The notes beneath the pieces are model-generated. The model worked only from the letters and a program-made list of their open reading frames with translations. It searched no databases and was not told the origin of the DNA. A stretch of 64,000 nucleotides of DNA from Eremomyces bilateralis CBS 781.70 (taxonomy: Eukaryota > Ascomycota > Dothideomycetes > Eremomycetales > Eremomycetaceae). Both the position numbers and the translations under genes were made by a program. Where the stretch lies: positions 236,254 to 300,253 of the forward strand of contig NW_022985093.1 of NCBI RefSeq assembly GCF_010015585.1, read 5' to 3'. Shown here piece by piece: positions 46,830-57,744 of this stretch (within the stretch, counting starts at the first letter, position 1; each line of letters starts with the position of its first letter).

Positions 46830-48850
46830 TCAACTGTCGAGGCGGTGGAATCGTAGATGAGCAGCCATTGCAAACGCGGGAAGTTTGGCCTCGCATAATG
46901 TACAGTCGACGTCGTCGAGAGTGTCGACTTCGTCTTCGTCTTGCCAAAGCGATTCTACTTCTTTTGTGCTGGATTGGGAGAGTCGCATGTCCTCTTCAGA
47001 GCCATATAATTCCATAGTATCGGACCGTTCCATGCTCTTTCCATTTATCGAGGTTTTCTCCATGGCCTGTGGTATCTCAGTATCGATCCTCCAGCCGCTT
47101 AATCGGTCATTTTGGGTCTTGAACATTGTCGAAATGTCTCGACCGCGTCTTATATCAATCTCATTGTCCATGTCAGTGACGCCAACATTGATTAGACTCA
47201 AACAGAATCTGTCCGGGTGCAGCTTTCGAAAGAGGTTCTCAAGTGTCCCTGTAACAAATTGTTCAGCGATTGATGGAACGCTTTGGCCAAGGTCGAAGAT
47301 AAAAGATGGAAGTGGACAGGACCGAGAGGTTCGAGCCCAGGAACGTTCCCCCTCTGTATTGGTTGCGGATGAGAATCTGTCTCTGGTAGACAGTCGAACG
47401 GTCTTTGGGCGTGCTAACCAGCGTCTTTGCTGAGGCTCGTTTTTCTGATGAGATACCCTATCGAGTATGCGCGGCTCGATATCTGTTACCAGATCCACGC
47501 GCATCCGTTTGACCAAGCTGCATGTCAACCTAAGCAGTTCATCATGTACGTCTTCTAATTTTTCGAGCTTCTGGTAGCTGTCCTCAATGCTGATACCGCG
47601 TGGTACATCTCTTGCTTGCGATACATCCGAGTCATCACATCCGTTTAGTAGTTGCCACACCCGCGTTCCAATTCCTCGTTGGGCGCCATGCCCGGAGAGA
47701 AGCCGCTCGAACGCAATGGGATTCGCATCAGGATGCTTAAGGATCTCCGAAACAGTGACGGATTCCGAGGGCTTATGATAATTCAATTCCACTGACTGGG
47801 CAGCCTCTCGTCCGAGCGTGAACGACCGGAGGGCATGTGCCATTTTATGACCAATCCCAGGAATTAGGCCGACCTCATAATTACTTAGGAAAAGGCGGAC
47901 ATTGCTCTTTTCGCGTTCTATTCCCGCGTCATCTTGCAAGTCATCGGCATAGGGCGGCATAAGTGTCGTTCCAGCGCTTGGTTTATGGACGTTTCCGGCG
48001 AGTTTTGACAAGAGCTTCGAAGTCGAAACGCCCACAGTCGAGGTATACCCCTTCTCCTTCTCAACAAGCAGACGAAGATGCTGAGCAAGGTGAGAAGCGA
48101 GATGCAAACGTAGCCTCAGCTGAATGAATACTGGATCAGACCAGTGCTGCTCCTCATCTTCTGCTAGCGGCAGCACCTGCTCTGGAAACGTATGCCCTGC
48201 TGGAACAGACGCGTCAAATGAGAATCCAACAGTGGGATCACTACGCGACATATTGAAAAAGGCGGTCCGGAGGTCGTTATAGTTCAGAAGGCCCATATTG
48301 TATGCTATTATATCAGAGACATCCATGAACACCTAGCACTGTTAGAGGGTATAGCTCAACCCAATATTAGGCATACCTCGTCAAGTCCAAGTCGCTCAAC
48401 CCTTTCATTCCAAGAAAAGGAACGAAGATACTGAAATAGCTCTTTGGACGCATCGCGGAACTTCGTCAAGTCTTCCCCGAGCACGGTGACAACCTCAGGA
48501 CATGTCTTCTTCGCCTCTGTTACCAACTGCAATTTCTGTAACCCCTGATTGTAGGATCAGCTTTGCGGGCACCACTGAGAAAAAATGAAGCACACACCCT
48601 TCTTCGAGCCTCATAGTTACATGTCGCCACGATCTGCTTCTGCTGGACTGCTAATGGGACCCCTTTTAAAGACGGGTTCTCCACCTCGAATACAGAGGCG
48701 TAGAAGCAATCATAGTCCTAACGCAATCAGCACCTCTTCAATAATCAAAGATATTATAAAAGGCTCAAATATCATATTAATACTTACAAAATGTAGTATG
48801 ATTCGGTCATCTCTCCTCGGAGGCATGCGATGCGGTCGGGTCGGCTTCAT
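46830..48850 (-). CDS. Y-family DNA polymerase iota
   Basis: Four exons (48850-48788, 48717-48598, 48544-48377, 48332-46830) with introns of 70, 53 and 44 bases give 617 residues. The palm motifs are HFDYDCFYASV, QQKQIVATCNYEARRRG and ERLGLDEVFMDVSD, which supply the three catalytic acids. GEDLTKFRDASKELF and the QQK...CNYEAR wording match metazoan pol iota better than pol eta. A helix-hairpin-helix region reads LIPGIGHKMAHALRSF. The extreme C-terminus (DCTLCEAKLPAFAMAAHLRF, then HRLDS) looks like a ubiquitin-binding zinc finger. The enzyme bypasses DNA lesions in the nucleus. An alternative Met nine residues downstream (MPPRRDD) could be used. Its stop codon lies 33 bases from that of the cutinase-family gene, tail to tail. 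Confidence 0.9.
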
Positions 48851-49135
48851 CGTGACGCGACATATTGCGGGCCTTTGAGAAACCTGTCAATGTTTGAATT
48901 ACTATCATCAAAACGGGACCCTCGCACCCGTTGCTTAATGGCGTCGATTCCCCTATCCAAGGAAATGGTACTGATTAGCAGAAGTCTACTCTGAACGTGT
49001 TCTATTCCCCTCAAGTTTGCCCTTAGTTCTCCATTCCTGGCATTGGGACATTAGATTGTGGCGGAAGACCCATCCGAAAGGGCAGTGGGCGAGCCAAAGC
49101 TGCGCCACCAGTCCAGGGACTAATATCCACCGGGG
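48851..49135. promoter_or_regulatory. Region between the polymerase iota start and the transposon
   Basis: These 285 bases precede the polymerase iota start codon and end at the left inverted repeat of the Tc1/mariner-type element. The transposon therefore lies immediately upstream of the polymerase gene and may shape its promoter. Confidence 0.45.
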
Positions 49136-49184
49136 TGTGAAAATTGACGGAACAGGGGTCTTGGCATTTCAGATTGCTGGATTT

Positions 49185-49540
49185 CTACGGAGCTGCGTCA
49201 ATAAAGTTTTGGCACACCAAGTACGGAAGTCCATTCAAAAGTTCTTGCTCGCCAAGAAAGTGGCTTGATTATATAAGCCCTTGGAAAGCCGATATCATGG
49301 GCGGTAGGGTGCCTAGCCAACGGGCGGGTACTAGACGCGGTAAATCGAATGTCCGGCGCCCTTGGTTCGAATTAGGCTCTGTGAAACCTAGATTAAGTGC
49401 CTAGTTGATAGGCAGTCTAGTGCCTGTGGTATAGGCCTATAGGGCTCTCGAAACCGCTTATATAATCAAGCCACTATCTTGGCGATCAAGAACTTTGAAA
49501 TGGAGCGTGCCAAAACTTTATTGACGCATCTCCGTACGCC
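49185..49540. repeat. Long imperfect palindrome inside the transposon's left end
   Basis: The arm at about 49185-49277 is repeated in inverted orientation at about 49455-49540. The outer 22 bases (TGCGTCAATAAAGTTTTGGCAC) are identical between arms, and GCTTATATAATCAAGCC is shared at the inner ends. The second arm lacks about 13 bases and has a few substitutions. About 175 bases separate the arms. It may be a fold-back MITE inserted in the element or an inverted duplication of its end. Confidence 0.85.
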
Positions 49541-49555
49541 TCTATCTTTTGATTA

Positions 49556-50784
49556 CTACCCCCACGAGCTGCGAATACGGTTTCCCTCTAGCCGGACGAC
49601 CTCCTCACACCGCCAGCGCATCTCAGATATCCTTGAGCGAATTTGCTGCTGCGTAATACGCCTCCACTCGCGTCGAATCGCCTCTTTGAACTCCTCTACT
49701 GTTTGCCAGTTCCCACCTCGTAGGCGTTCCTTTATAATCTGCCAAATTGCCTCAATAGGGTTGAGATCTGGTGACTGCGCAGGATGGGGTGGGATTGAGA
49801 TACCTACCGCGCGTTTTGCATGCGCTGCTAGATTATTCCAGCTCCGCGTCCCATGGGACGGATCACCGTCTTCTTGTAGGTAAAAGACATGCTTATATTG
49901 CGCCTCGAGCGCCTTGATATGATCAATATGCTTTGGGAGGAAGTTTTGGGTATAATACTTTAGCGTCATCGAGTTTCCTTTGATCTTGATATCGGCCTCA
50001 AGACTGCCCTTTTCAGCGGCTTCCCATGCGTCTTGTACGGCAGCGAATTGTTCCGGGGTCTCGACACTTGATTTCCGAGGTCTCCGAGGTTTATACGCTC
50101 TTTTGGCAGCTGGTTTGACTGGGTCGGAGTAGAAATGGAAGGGCCCTTTTCGATCGTAGGAGATTCCGGCTGCAACGTGAACCGTCACGTCAAGGGGGCT
50201 ACCCCGAGTCTCCTGTATTGATTCAAGGCGTCGAGATTCGCCCGGGACCGTAACTCATATTCCTGTTTATCGGCGAGCTCTCTCGAGTTGAAATGGACTT
50301 CGTCTGTAAAGTAGACCCTTTTCCACCACTGAGTAAGTGTCTTGCCCCGGTGCTCCTCGCCGTAGCCCTTTCGGATCCCCTTATTTATATCACGTATAGC
50401 CGTAGTGCTTGGATTTTTATAGTGCCTAGCGTTAAGCCGTTTTGAGAGGTTCTGATGGAGTGTTGATACCCCAACGCCTAGTTCTTTCGCTTGGTAGTCG
50501 ATGTCCTTATCGTAGAGAGGTTCCTGTGGATCGAGGAGGCGCTGTAGAGTCCGGTTATCGAGTTTACGAGGTCGCCCTCGACGTTTACTTAACCCCCGTG
50601 TACGTTGTACAGCCTCTGGCCCGAGTTCTTTGCGATTCTCAAGCCATCGGATACCTGTAGATGGTAGGATCTCAATACCCTTTTGGCGGCAGATTGAACG
50701 AAAAGAACGACGATTTTTAGACTGGTCGTATAGCCTAAAAAAGACTACTCGACGAGGAGAATCGTATTCTTGTCTTTTTTGCAT
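49556..50784 (-). pseudogene. Tc1/mariner-type transposase with one frameshift
   Basis: Translation from 50784 (MQKRQEYDSPRRVVFF) gives an N-terminal helix-turn-helix region with a basic hinge (SKRRGRPRKLDNRTLQRLL), then the DDE domain. The acids lie in VYFTDEVHFNS, FYLQEDGDPSHG and SPDLNPIEAIW; I count 38 residues between the second Asp and the Glu. The frame ends at a stop near 50185, and coding resumes at once in another frame (VTVHVAAGISYDRKGPFHFY). This indicates a one-base change in a run of C at about 50197-50203. Apart from that the protein looks whole, so the copy is young but probably inactive by itself. Confidence 0.82.
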
Positions 50785-50878
50785 GATCCGATAAGCATTG
50801 CTGAAGATATTGATGCAAAAGGATTGAGGAAGCAGATATATCTCAGCTGCCAAGACCACTGTTCCGTCAATTTTCACA

Positions 50879-51636
50879 GTCACAAGCATGTGGTGGTGGT
50901 TTGCGTGGAATGTTTGCATTTTAATGATTTTACCCACCACGGATATCTCGCTCTCATTCCTCCCCCCTTTCCCTCTCTCCTTTCCTTCTTCTTTAGAGCT
51001 TATTTCTAGCGAATCAACCTGTTCAAACGGCTCCCTGAGTGATCCAAGGGTTCATCGATACGGATACTGGCTACTTGGTTGGTGGCTGAACTTGGAGCGC
51101 CGTTCCGGAACCTCCGGTTGGTGCCTGAGTTCACGGACGGAGGGACCTTGAGCACGGAGCAGTCATCAAGCACTCCCCCAACAAAACGGCTTTTCCGGTG
51201 TACAACTTTGGAAGCTGGAGAGTCTGTTTAGATTTACCATTTGGCTCTCTTCATTAGAGAGACGTCTCCAGAGCAAACCTGAATCTAACTAACATCAAGC
51301 GAACATGCAAAAGAGTTTCGGTGGTTCTGTACTCTAGTTCAAGCAATTCTGAGTCTATATACACTGAGCTCGCTCTTCGGAGGGTAGCATACACAGTAAA
51401 GGATCTACTCCCATGTTAATACTTATACGGAATACGAGTCGCTTTATTAATGCAACTTATCAAGTTAATGATCGCCATTGCGGCTGAATGTTGCTCGAGT
51501 ATATTAACCAAGCCACTCGATTGATTTTCAGTCATTGGCGCTGAGCCTCTTCGGAGTTCAAGTTGCGATTCACTTCCTACAAGCTGAAAACTTTCCGTTT
51601 ATTAACTACGTCGTTCCTTTATCCTGACCCTCAACA
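50879..51636. other. Intergenic region, nothing recognised
   Basis: It lies between the transposon and the membrane-protein gene at 51637 and should contain the promoter of the latter. No coding or RNA feature is supported. Confidence 0.5.
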
Positions 51637-52441
51637 ATGAGCACCAATACTAGTGGTGCTGGCTTCGCAATCCGCCGTAATGGCACCTGTAATGCGTCTC
51701 TTGGAGAAGTTTATTGTGGTGAAACCGCAAAACCCTATCACGCATGCTGTCCTCGGTCCGCGTACTGTCCAGCCGATCCCCCCTACAATGCGTACTGCTG
51801 CGATCAGCCTGATTTCAATTGTACTATGGCGATCTTGGATGAAGGTCCATTCTGTGCCAATACATCATGGAATATGTACGACAACGGCGGGTATTTTTGT
51901 TGCGACGTGGGCATGCCAGGATATCAGAATACTGAGTTGAATTCAAATGGATGCGCGAGGCCTGGGTTTCAGCTTGCAAGTTCGGAGACGTATTTAACTC
52001 CACTAGGGCAGGAATCGAAACGTTAGTTATGATTCCGTTGTCTTCGAAATCCCTAGCTAATTATTACTCCATAAAGCCACCGCCTCGTCTAATACCAGTC
52101 CCTCACTGCCTCTTACTACCACTGCCTCTTCCCAATCTCCTGCATCGTCTTCCTCCCCGACATCAGGTTCCAACTCCCCCAACGTGGGTGCCATTGCTGG
52201 TGGCACAGTCGGCGGGCTCGCGGTCCTCGCTCTCATAATAATTATCCTCTGGTGTGCCTTCCTTCGTCGACGAAACCATCGACAAACCGATCTACACCCA
52301 GCAGACTTGCATCTTTTTCAGAGCCCAGAGAAAGTCCAAGGTCGAGGGGTCGCGGTAGAAATGGAGACAACTATTGTGCCATCGGAACTTCCTGGAGATA
52401 GGCCTACAACTATTTCCGGGCTGCCACCTGTGACACAGTAG
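51637..52441 (+). CDS. Cysteine-rich single-pass membrane protein
   Basis: Two exons (51637-52021, 52077-52441) with a 55-base intron give 249 residues. The first 120 residues hold many cysteines in CC and CxxC-like pairs (YHACCPRSAYCPADPP, NAYCCDQPDFNC, GGYFCCDVGMPGYQN) and several N-glycosylation sites, so they should face the outside. A Ser/Thr-rich stalk follows. One membrane helix (VGAIAGGTVGGLAVLALIII) is followed by a basic stop-transfer RRRNHR and a 60-residue inner tail. No N-terminal signal peptide is visible, so the topology would have to be set by the single helix, or a leader exon is missing. The layout resembles fungal wall-sensing or stress-sensing proteins, but I know no function for it. 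Confidence 0.7.
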
Positions 52442-52933
52442 GGGAAAGATGAGGTTCAATTTCCTAAAATCCGGCAAACTAAAGATATAGGAGAAGGAAA
52501 AGAAGGAAGGGAAACAAACCGCAACGGAATTATCTTACATGTTCCCCATCGCTGATCGTACCTTGCTCTTCATTCACCGTGGTGTTTATCTCCAATGGTG
52601 AATTGAGATACACTGTTATGGTCCCAGACCTGTGACTGATGTATGTGTGGCTGAAGCCAGGTGTGGCGAGAGGATTATCAGGATGTAGTCATGTGTTGAT
52701 GGTCTGATGGATGTGTTAATGAAGTGGAGGAGAGGTCTAATGGTCTATCATACACAGGAAATATTAGGTGGAGATCGGAACTTGTTGTGATAGTCCCATG
52801 TGTTCAATTCTGGGTGAAGCTCCTTTCACACCCTGCTGTGCTCCATTCACACCTGCACCCTGCTCTATTTTGTTAGACCTGGGCCGGGAGAACATCGGTT
52901 ATGAGGCAGCACGTTATTAGTCATTCTTTGTAG
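52442..52933. other. Convergent intergenic region with a dispersed short repeat
   Basis: This separates the ends of two convergent genes. The segment 52812-52870 (containing CTGTGCTCCATTCA) resembles 61709-61773 further right, so both are copies of a dispersed repeat. Confidence 0.5.
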
Positions 52934-53892
52934 CTATTTAACCTCTCAATTGGGAAGTGACCGTGGTGAGTAGTTAATCCGGATCCGAAACTTACCATCA
53001 GCCTCTCTGCCGCCGCAACGCCGGTACGCCGCTCTAACCATTCACTCCTCACAACGATACATGAAGACTGTACAGGAGACTGGGAACGCTGTTCCTCACC
53101 ATAATGGGCACCCGGGTCTTGCATGAGCCGCTTCGACGGCCACAGTGGTGATGTTGGTTCGGAGTCGTGCTCATCAGATGTACGACGTCGTTTCGCGCTC
53201 CCTCTTTGCTCGCTTTCGTTCAATAGAATAGTCACCACCCGACCTATCGACAGGTCGATATCCTTGGCGAGCATTTCGCGTGTTTTGTACATGGTATCCT
53301 GCAACGATTGAAGGCCCTCGGTGTGCTGGCGCTTAAGTTCGTCCGCAATCTTGAGAAGGAGAGCGTGGTCGAGAGCATGGAGAGCAGCCTGGGGGGCTGG
53401 TGGAGATTGGGCTAGAACTTGTGAAGGGAGCGGGTGGTGCTGGTGCGGTGCTTGAGAAGCAGCCTGTGGAGGAGATTTGCCATGGACCTGCCGCAGAGAC
53501 GGCTCGTGGTGCTGCTCCTCCTCACGCTGTTGGGACTGGTACGGCTGTAGAAGGGAATCGAGTTAGCGGCGAGATCGAAATACGGGCGAAAGGGGGGAGA
53601 CTTACCAGCCTTTGTGGCTCCGCCACAGGCGAAATCCGATCTAATTGTATCTTGTACGGACCGTCCGGTAGCCGGGCGGTATTTCCCTGAAGGTGCAGAT
53701 GGATCTGCGCCGGGTTCTCACATCGAATCGTCAACTTCACATGGTCGCCATCAGGCTAAGTGCTGGCTTGACTGAACTACTGGGTCGGGAAACAGTGACG
53801 GAGGCCATCGATGATCTGGCGACCAAAGAAGAGCCACTCACATTGCCAGGGCAAATGGGTTTCGGCAGGCGTAGTAGATACGGACATGACAT
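52934..53892 (-). CDS. Unknown, probably nuclear, Gln/His-rich protein
   Basis: Four exons (53892-53842, 53755-53606, 53544-52996, 52942-52934) with introns of 86, 61 and 53 bases give 252 residues. If the last intron is kept, the protein instead ends at 52921. The first 67 residues look folded (MSCPYLLRLPKPICPGN, then DHVKLTIRCENPAQIHLHLQ and YKIQLDRISPVAEPQRL). A Gln/His/Pro-rich linker follows, then a helical segment (LDHALLLKIADELKRQHTEG to EMLAKDIDLS), and a probable nuclear signal SAKRRRTSDE. I do not recognise the family. The very short last exon makes the end MVK. Confidence 0.6.
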
Positions 53893-55161
53893 GGCGAAGA
53901 GAAGGTAAGCGACGATAGGACGAAGGCCCTGAGGTGGAGTCTCGCGACACAGCCATTGCTTCACAATCCTCTAGCTGGAGGAATAGAATGAGATAGAAGT
54001 AAAGGGAGGAAAGAGCGGAATAAATCTGAAGAAAGAAGCCGAAGAAACGGCGTAACCAAAGGATAATACTATGGGTAGAGTCGAGAGAGAGAAGCCAAAG
54101 ATGTTCACTGCGAGCAATGAGCAGGAGGATAGACTGATTCCGTCCCGTCTTTTATAGCCCTCAATTTCCAACATTATTAGCGCTAAGGGATCCCCCTCAA
54201 AGAGCTACTAAGCTCGTTGGCCCTGCGCTAACATCCAGCTGCGGCGTGCCGCATGAGAACCATCCTCTGCTCTCAGCACGTTGTGGATAGCTGATCAAGA
54301 ACTGAGTGGACGACAAGCCCTGACTTGCAAGTGGGCATTGAGAACCGGCTTAACCGCCCAACATGACCAGGTCAACTCACAGAGAACTCTCGTATTTGGT
54401 TAGGGCGTTTGAAGACTCCGTGGATCCTTCGTGTTCCTTTATGCGAGCTGGAGTTCCAAGGACTCCTGCCACCTCCGAGTCGGACAGCTTGGCCAACCCG
54501 AGAGCGGTGGAAACGCATGAAGCGCCTAAAACCTCAAGGTCGAGATGTCCATGCTGCGTTCCATCGCCGTGGAGCAAGTTCATGCATTACGCACGAACAC
54601 ATCCGAGTTCCAGCCATATCCCAGGCTCGAGTCCGCGTGATGGGGTACGTTGCCAAGGTAGCGAGCGACGATGACGGGGCAGTGCGTGTTCCTAGGACGG
54701 CTGGAGCAATTGGCGTTGAATGGTCAATCTCATCTGCTTGAGGAGCACCCGTTCAACGAGAAGCGGACAAAATCAGTCAGTCTTAACAAGCTGCTGGGCT
54801 AGATGGTGCGATTAAGGGGCCCTCTGCTATCAAAATGCGGTGGTTAAGGGCTATTATCTAATCCTCAAGTCTACTTCGATAATCAAGCAGTTCTGTACTA
54901 AATTCGCTGTTAGTAGGGGAAAAGGCGGTCTTGTAGTAGTAGCGGGTTACCAAACGGCACAGTAGCAAACATGCAGGCCTCCTCACTCACTTCCGGGAGA
55001 GCGCAATCCCAGAATCCCGGGGACAGACCGAGTTGGGTTCCGTACACCAAGTTAGAACGGAAGGGCTTAGTAAACCCTAATCCGGTCTGGTTTCGAGGAG
55101 CAGCTAACATAATCATGCTGCCCTCAGATAAGGATCGATTGTACGGTGGCACACAAAGAGC
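53893..55161. other. Intergenic region, nothing recognised
   Basis: It contains the promoter of the unknown gene at 53892 and the 3' end of the kinase-like pseudogene. Frames inside are short and show no family resemblance. Confidence 0.5.
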
Positions 55162-57444
55162 CTAGCTCAAGGTCACTTGCTGCATTTCCTTCACAGATGC
55201 AGAACCTCTCCGCTTGGTCACACACGCATTGGGGTCTCTCTTCCTCTTTCGGTTTGCTGAGATAGTGCCCAGTGCGGGGCGTTGCTCGATGAATTGTGCC
55301 CGCTCGAAATCAATCAGCATCACTTTGCCGGTCTCCTCATTCCACAACATGTTGCGAAGCGCGAGATCATTGTGAACGATCCCGAGGCTAGCGACCGCTT
55401 GGATTGAAGAGCGAATCAACCGAAGAATCCGTGGCCGGTTCTCGGTGGTAAGGTGCGTGGATAGGAGCTCTCCACCAAAGCTCATGAGCATCATGTGATC
55501 AAGCTTCGCAATTCCCTCGTAGTAATAGGGAGTGCTCAGGTCGATGTTGCCCAAATAAACTGGCACAATGCCGCTGCCCTGAATCGGACGGAGGCTGTCG
55601 TAGAGGGTAGCCTCGTGTTTCAGGCGGTGAGCAAAGTCGGTGGCTTTGGCGGCGATGGTATACCCGTGAGATCTGAGTCTGATGCGAAATAGGATGCCGC
55701 ATGATCCAGGAGGGCCTATGGGCATGCAGTCGGTATCAAGGTCTTCTGAAAGTTGCCGACGAACGAGACTAACGAAGGTAGATAAACAAATCCGATGATA
55801 GCTCTTCCCATGGTCTCGCGCATTGGGACATGACATGTCAAGGAGACCCCGGTTGACGAGGCCAAGGAGGCACTTTTGAGTACAATGCTGTCCACCACTC
55901 GACGTTCCTCCGTGAAGATCCGCACCGGATGATGAGCGGGCGGTGGCCTGGGTGCGAGCGGAGTGTCGGGGTAAAGGCCGCTCTCGACTCGGAGTATCCG
56001 GATCAAGCTCATCATCGCTTGAATTTTCGTGACTCTGCAGTCGCACGCAACTAGATGAGCCGGTTGTAACCGGTCGTCGTCGGAGGCGCACAGGAGACAT
56101 GCGAAGGAAGCCATCGTCACGAGGTGGCCGATACTCTGACGGTGGGGCGTCCTGCAGGGGGATTGTATCGAGCAGTTCGGCGTACACCACCTCCCAGCTG
56201 TTCAGTAGGTTGGCAGCCTGGGATCGCCAGCTCTGGTTTCGAGGCGGCGACTTCAATGCTTGGAGCGTAAACGCGAGCATTTGCCCAACCGCGGTCAGAT
56301 GCAGACGATTTGGGTCGTCCGAATCCGGCACCCATTCCGTGGGTCCCCCAACGTCACCCGTCGGGACCGATAGGAAGTAATGGACCGTACCGGGGTCCAT
56401 CTCCGGCACCCGGAGGAAGATGAACGCTTCGCCGGTGCAAACGCACCCGTATTCTACCCCAGCGTTGATCATATATGAAAACGCTTGTGTAATGATTGCG
56501 GCAATCAATCGGCGGAAGCGGTTCCGCGGAGCATCGGATTCTTGATACCGAATCACGTCCTCAAGTTTCATGTCATCCAGGCCTTCGTAAATGTACCCAA
56601 GGGGGAGATTATGCGGTGCTTTGTATTCCATGACGAAGGCAGGGATGCGGTTCTCCTGGTTCCGAATGCTCTTGTTGTAGACGCAGAATTGATCTGCACG
56701 AGGACGGGAGGATCGTATGTGAGTTGTCGGTGCCGATTCTGCCGGGTGCACCGCCATCGATTCGTTGGCTTTGGCATGTAGGCATGCCGACCGCCGTGGC
56801 GGATTTCCGGAGAGGGGAAGTTGGTCGATGCCCTCTGCAAGCTGAGTGTCAGGGCATAGCGCGTTGGCGTGATTCTCAAAGCTGATCAAGCCCTGCAGAC
56901 CAAATTCCTGCTGAAGTCTTCGGTCGGTGTTCATTTGTTGGATGATCAACGCAACGGGGTCTTCGACAGTGGTGCGCTGGAAATGATGCAGGTCAAGCTC
57001 AGAACTCAGCGACCGTTTTCGGACCGTTTCCCCAGACTCTTGCAAAGTATGTACCGAGGTGAAGTGCCGCTCCGAGACAAATCCCGACTGCATCAAAGTG
57101 TTCCAAATCGCGTCCTGGCGGGCTGGGAAGTCCTCCTACTCGAGCAGCTTCTCGGCTCGAAGCTTGTTGTTCGCGTTGGCAGGGTCACCCCGTGTCGACC
57201 TGGTTGCATCGGTCTGGACGGTGAGGCCGGAATGCAGGTAATTGTGGCAGGCATCGAGATATTCGGGTAGAGTGCTTTTCCGAGTGCTAAATTCAGCCTG
57301 CTCTTGGGCCCGCTCCGCTTCTTCGCGTCGACGTTGTTCCTCCTGCCATCGACGCTGTTCCTCCTGCCATCGACGCTGTTCCTCCTGTCGTCGGCTCTGC
57401 TCCTCGAAATAGAGCGTTTTGTAGTCGGGCGACTCTTCCGCCAT
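55162..57444 (-). pseudogene. Fungal kinase-like protein of an expanded accessory family, interrupted by one TAG
   Basis: One continuous frame of 761 codons runs from MAEESPDYKTLYFEEQSRRQ to the stop at 55162, broken once by TAG at 57136-57138. The context EKLLE-stop-EDFPARQDAIW suggests a lost Trp. The N-terminus has tandem RRWQEEQ units. The middle contains EYKAPHNLPLGYIYEGLDDM, ESDAPRNRFRRLIAAIITQA and AEYGCVCTGEAFIFLR-like text seen in a large multi-copy ascomycete family. The C-terminal kinase-like fold has AAKATDF (possible ATP Lys), IVHNDLALRNMLW (His-x-Asp...Asn loop) and MLIDFERA, where DFG is replaced by DFE. The family's role is unknown. The gene is head-to-head with an NLR gene, 300 bases away. 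Confidence 0.8.
57320..57400 (-). repeat. Short tandem repeat coding RRWQEEQ units
   Basis: A 21-base unit (plus-strand CGACGCTGTTCCTCCTGCCAT) occurs about three to four times in the N-terminal coiled coil of the kinase-like pseudogene. Confidence 0.8.
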
Positions 57445-57744
57445 GGCTAGCCGCTATTAGAGGTGGTCAGATGCACAAAGGAATGTCCATCTCAGAATCG
57501 GGTATAATCGCTGGTGAGACGCCAGGAAACAAGCGTGTTTACCAAAAGTTGGATTGTTGTTGTCCAAGTTACCAAGCTTAGTCCAAGCGACCAAGCAGGA
57601 CTTGGCAGCGCACGGATCCCTTTTCTGGTGGTGGAACTACTATGTAGTCCCAGTATGTCCTTTCGCTGAAGATATTCTTAAGAGAACTCATCAACTCAAT
57701 CTCCCTAGCGACTTACGTTCGGTTCCTCAAAGCCTACCCTTACT
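57445..57744. promoter_or_regulatory. Shared divergent promoter of the kinase-like pseudogene and the NLR gene
   Basis: Exactly 300 bases separate the two start codons, so regulatory sequence is shared or overlapping. No factor site is claimed. Confidence 0.5.

Larger units (their letters stand above)
49136..50878 (-). mobile_element. Tc1/mariner-superfamily DNA transposon
   Basis: Inverted repeats of 31 bases bound it (49136-49166 and 50848-50878, beginning TGTGAAAATTGACGGAACA on the left), with one mismatch between them. Weaker similarity continues inward for about 40 more bases. The interior codes a transposase on the minus strand. No clear TA duplication touches the ends, so the true tips may lie slightly further out. 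The left end also contains a long internal palindrome, listed separately. Confidence 0.8.

Noticed and set aside
49307-49385. tRNA-like or SINE-like segment with box A (TAGCCAACGGG) and near box B (GGTTCGAATT)
   Set aside because: Box spacing is plausible, but the D-stem and T-stem do not pair and the last box B position is wrong. It lies in the spacer of the palindrome and is better left unassigned.
57110-57140. Tiny intron removing the TAG in the kinase-like gene
   Set aside because: The GT...CAG candidate would be about 26 bases, too short for a fungal intron.
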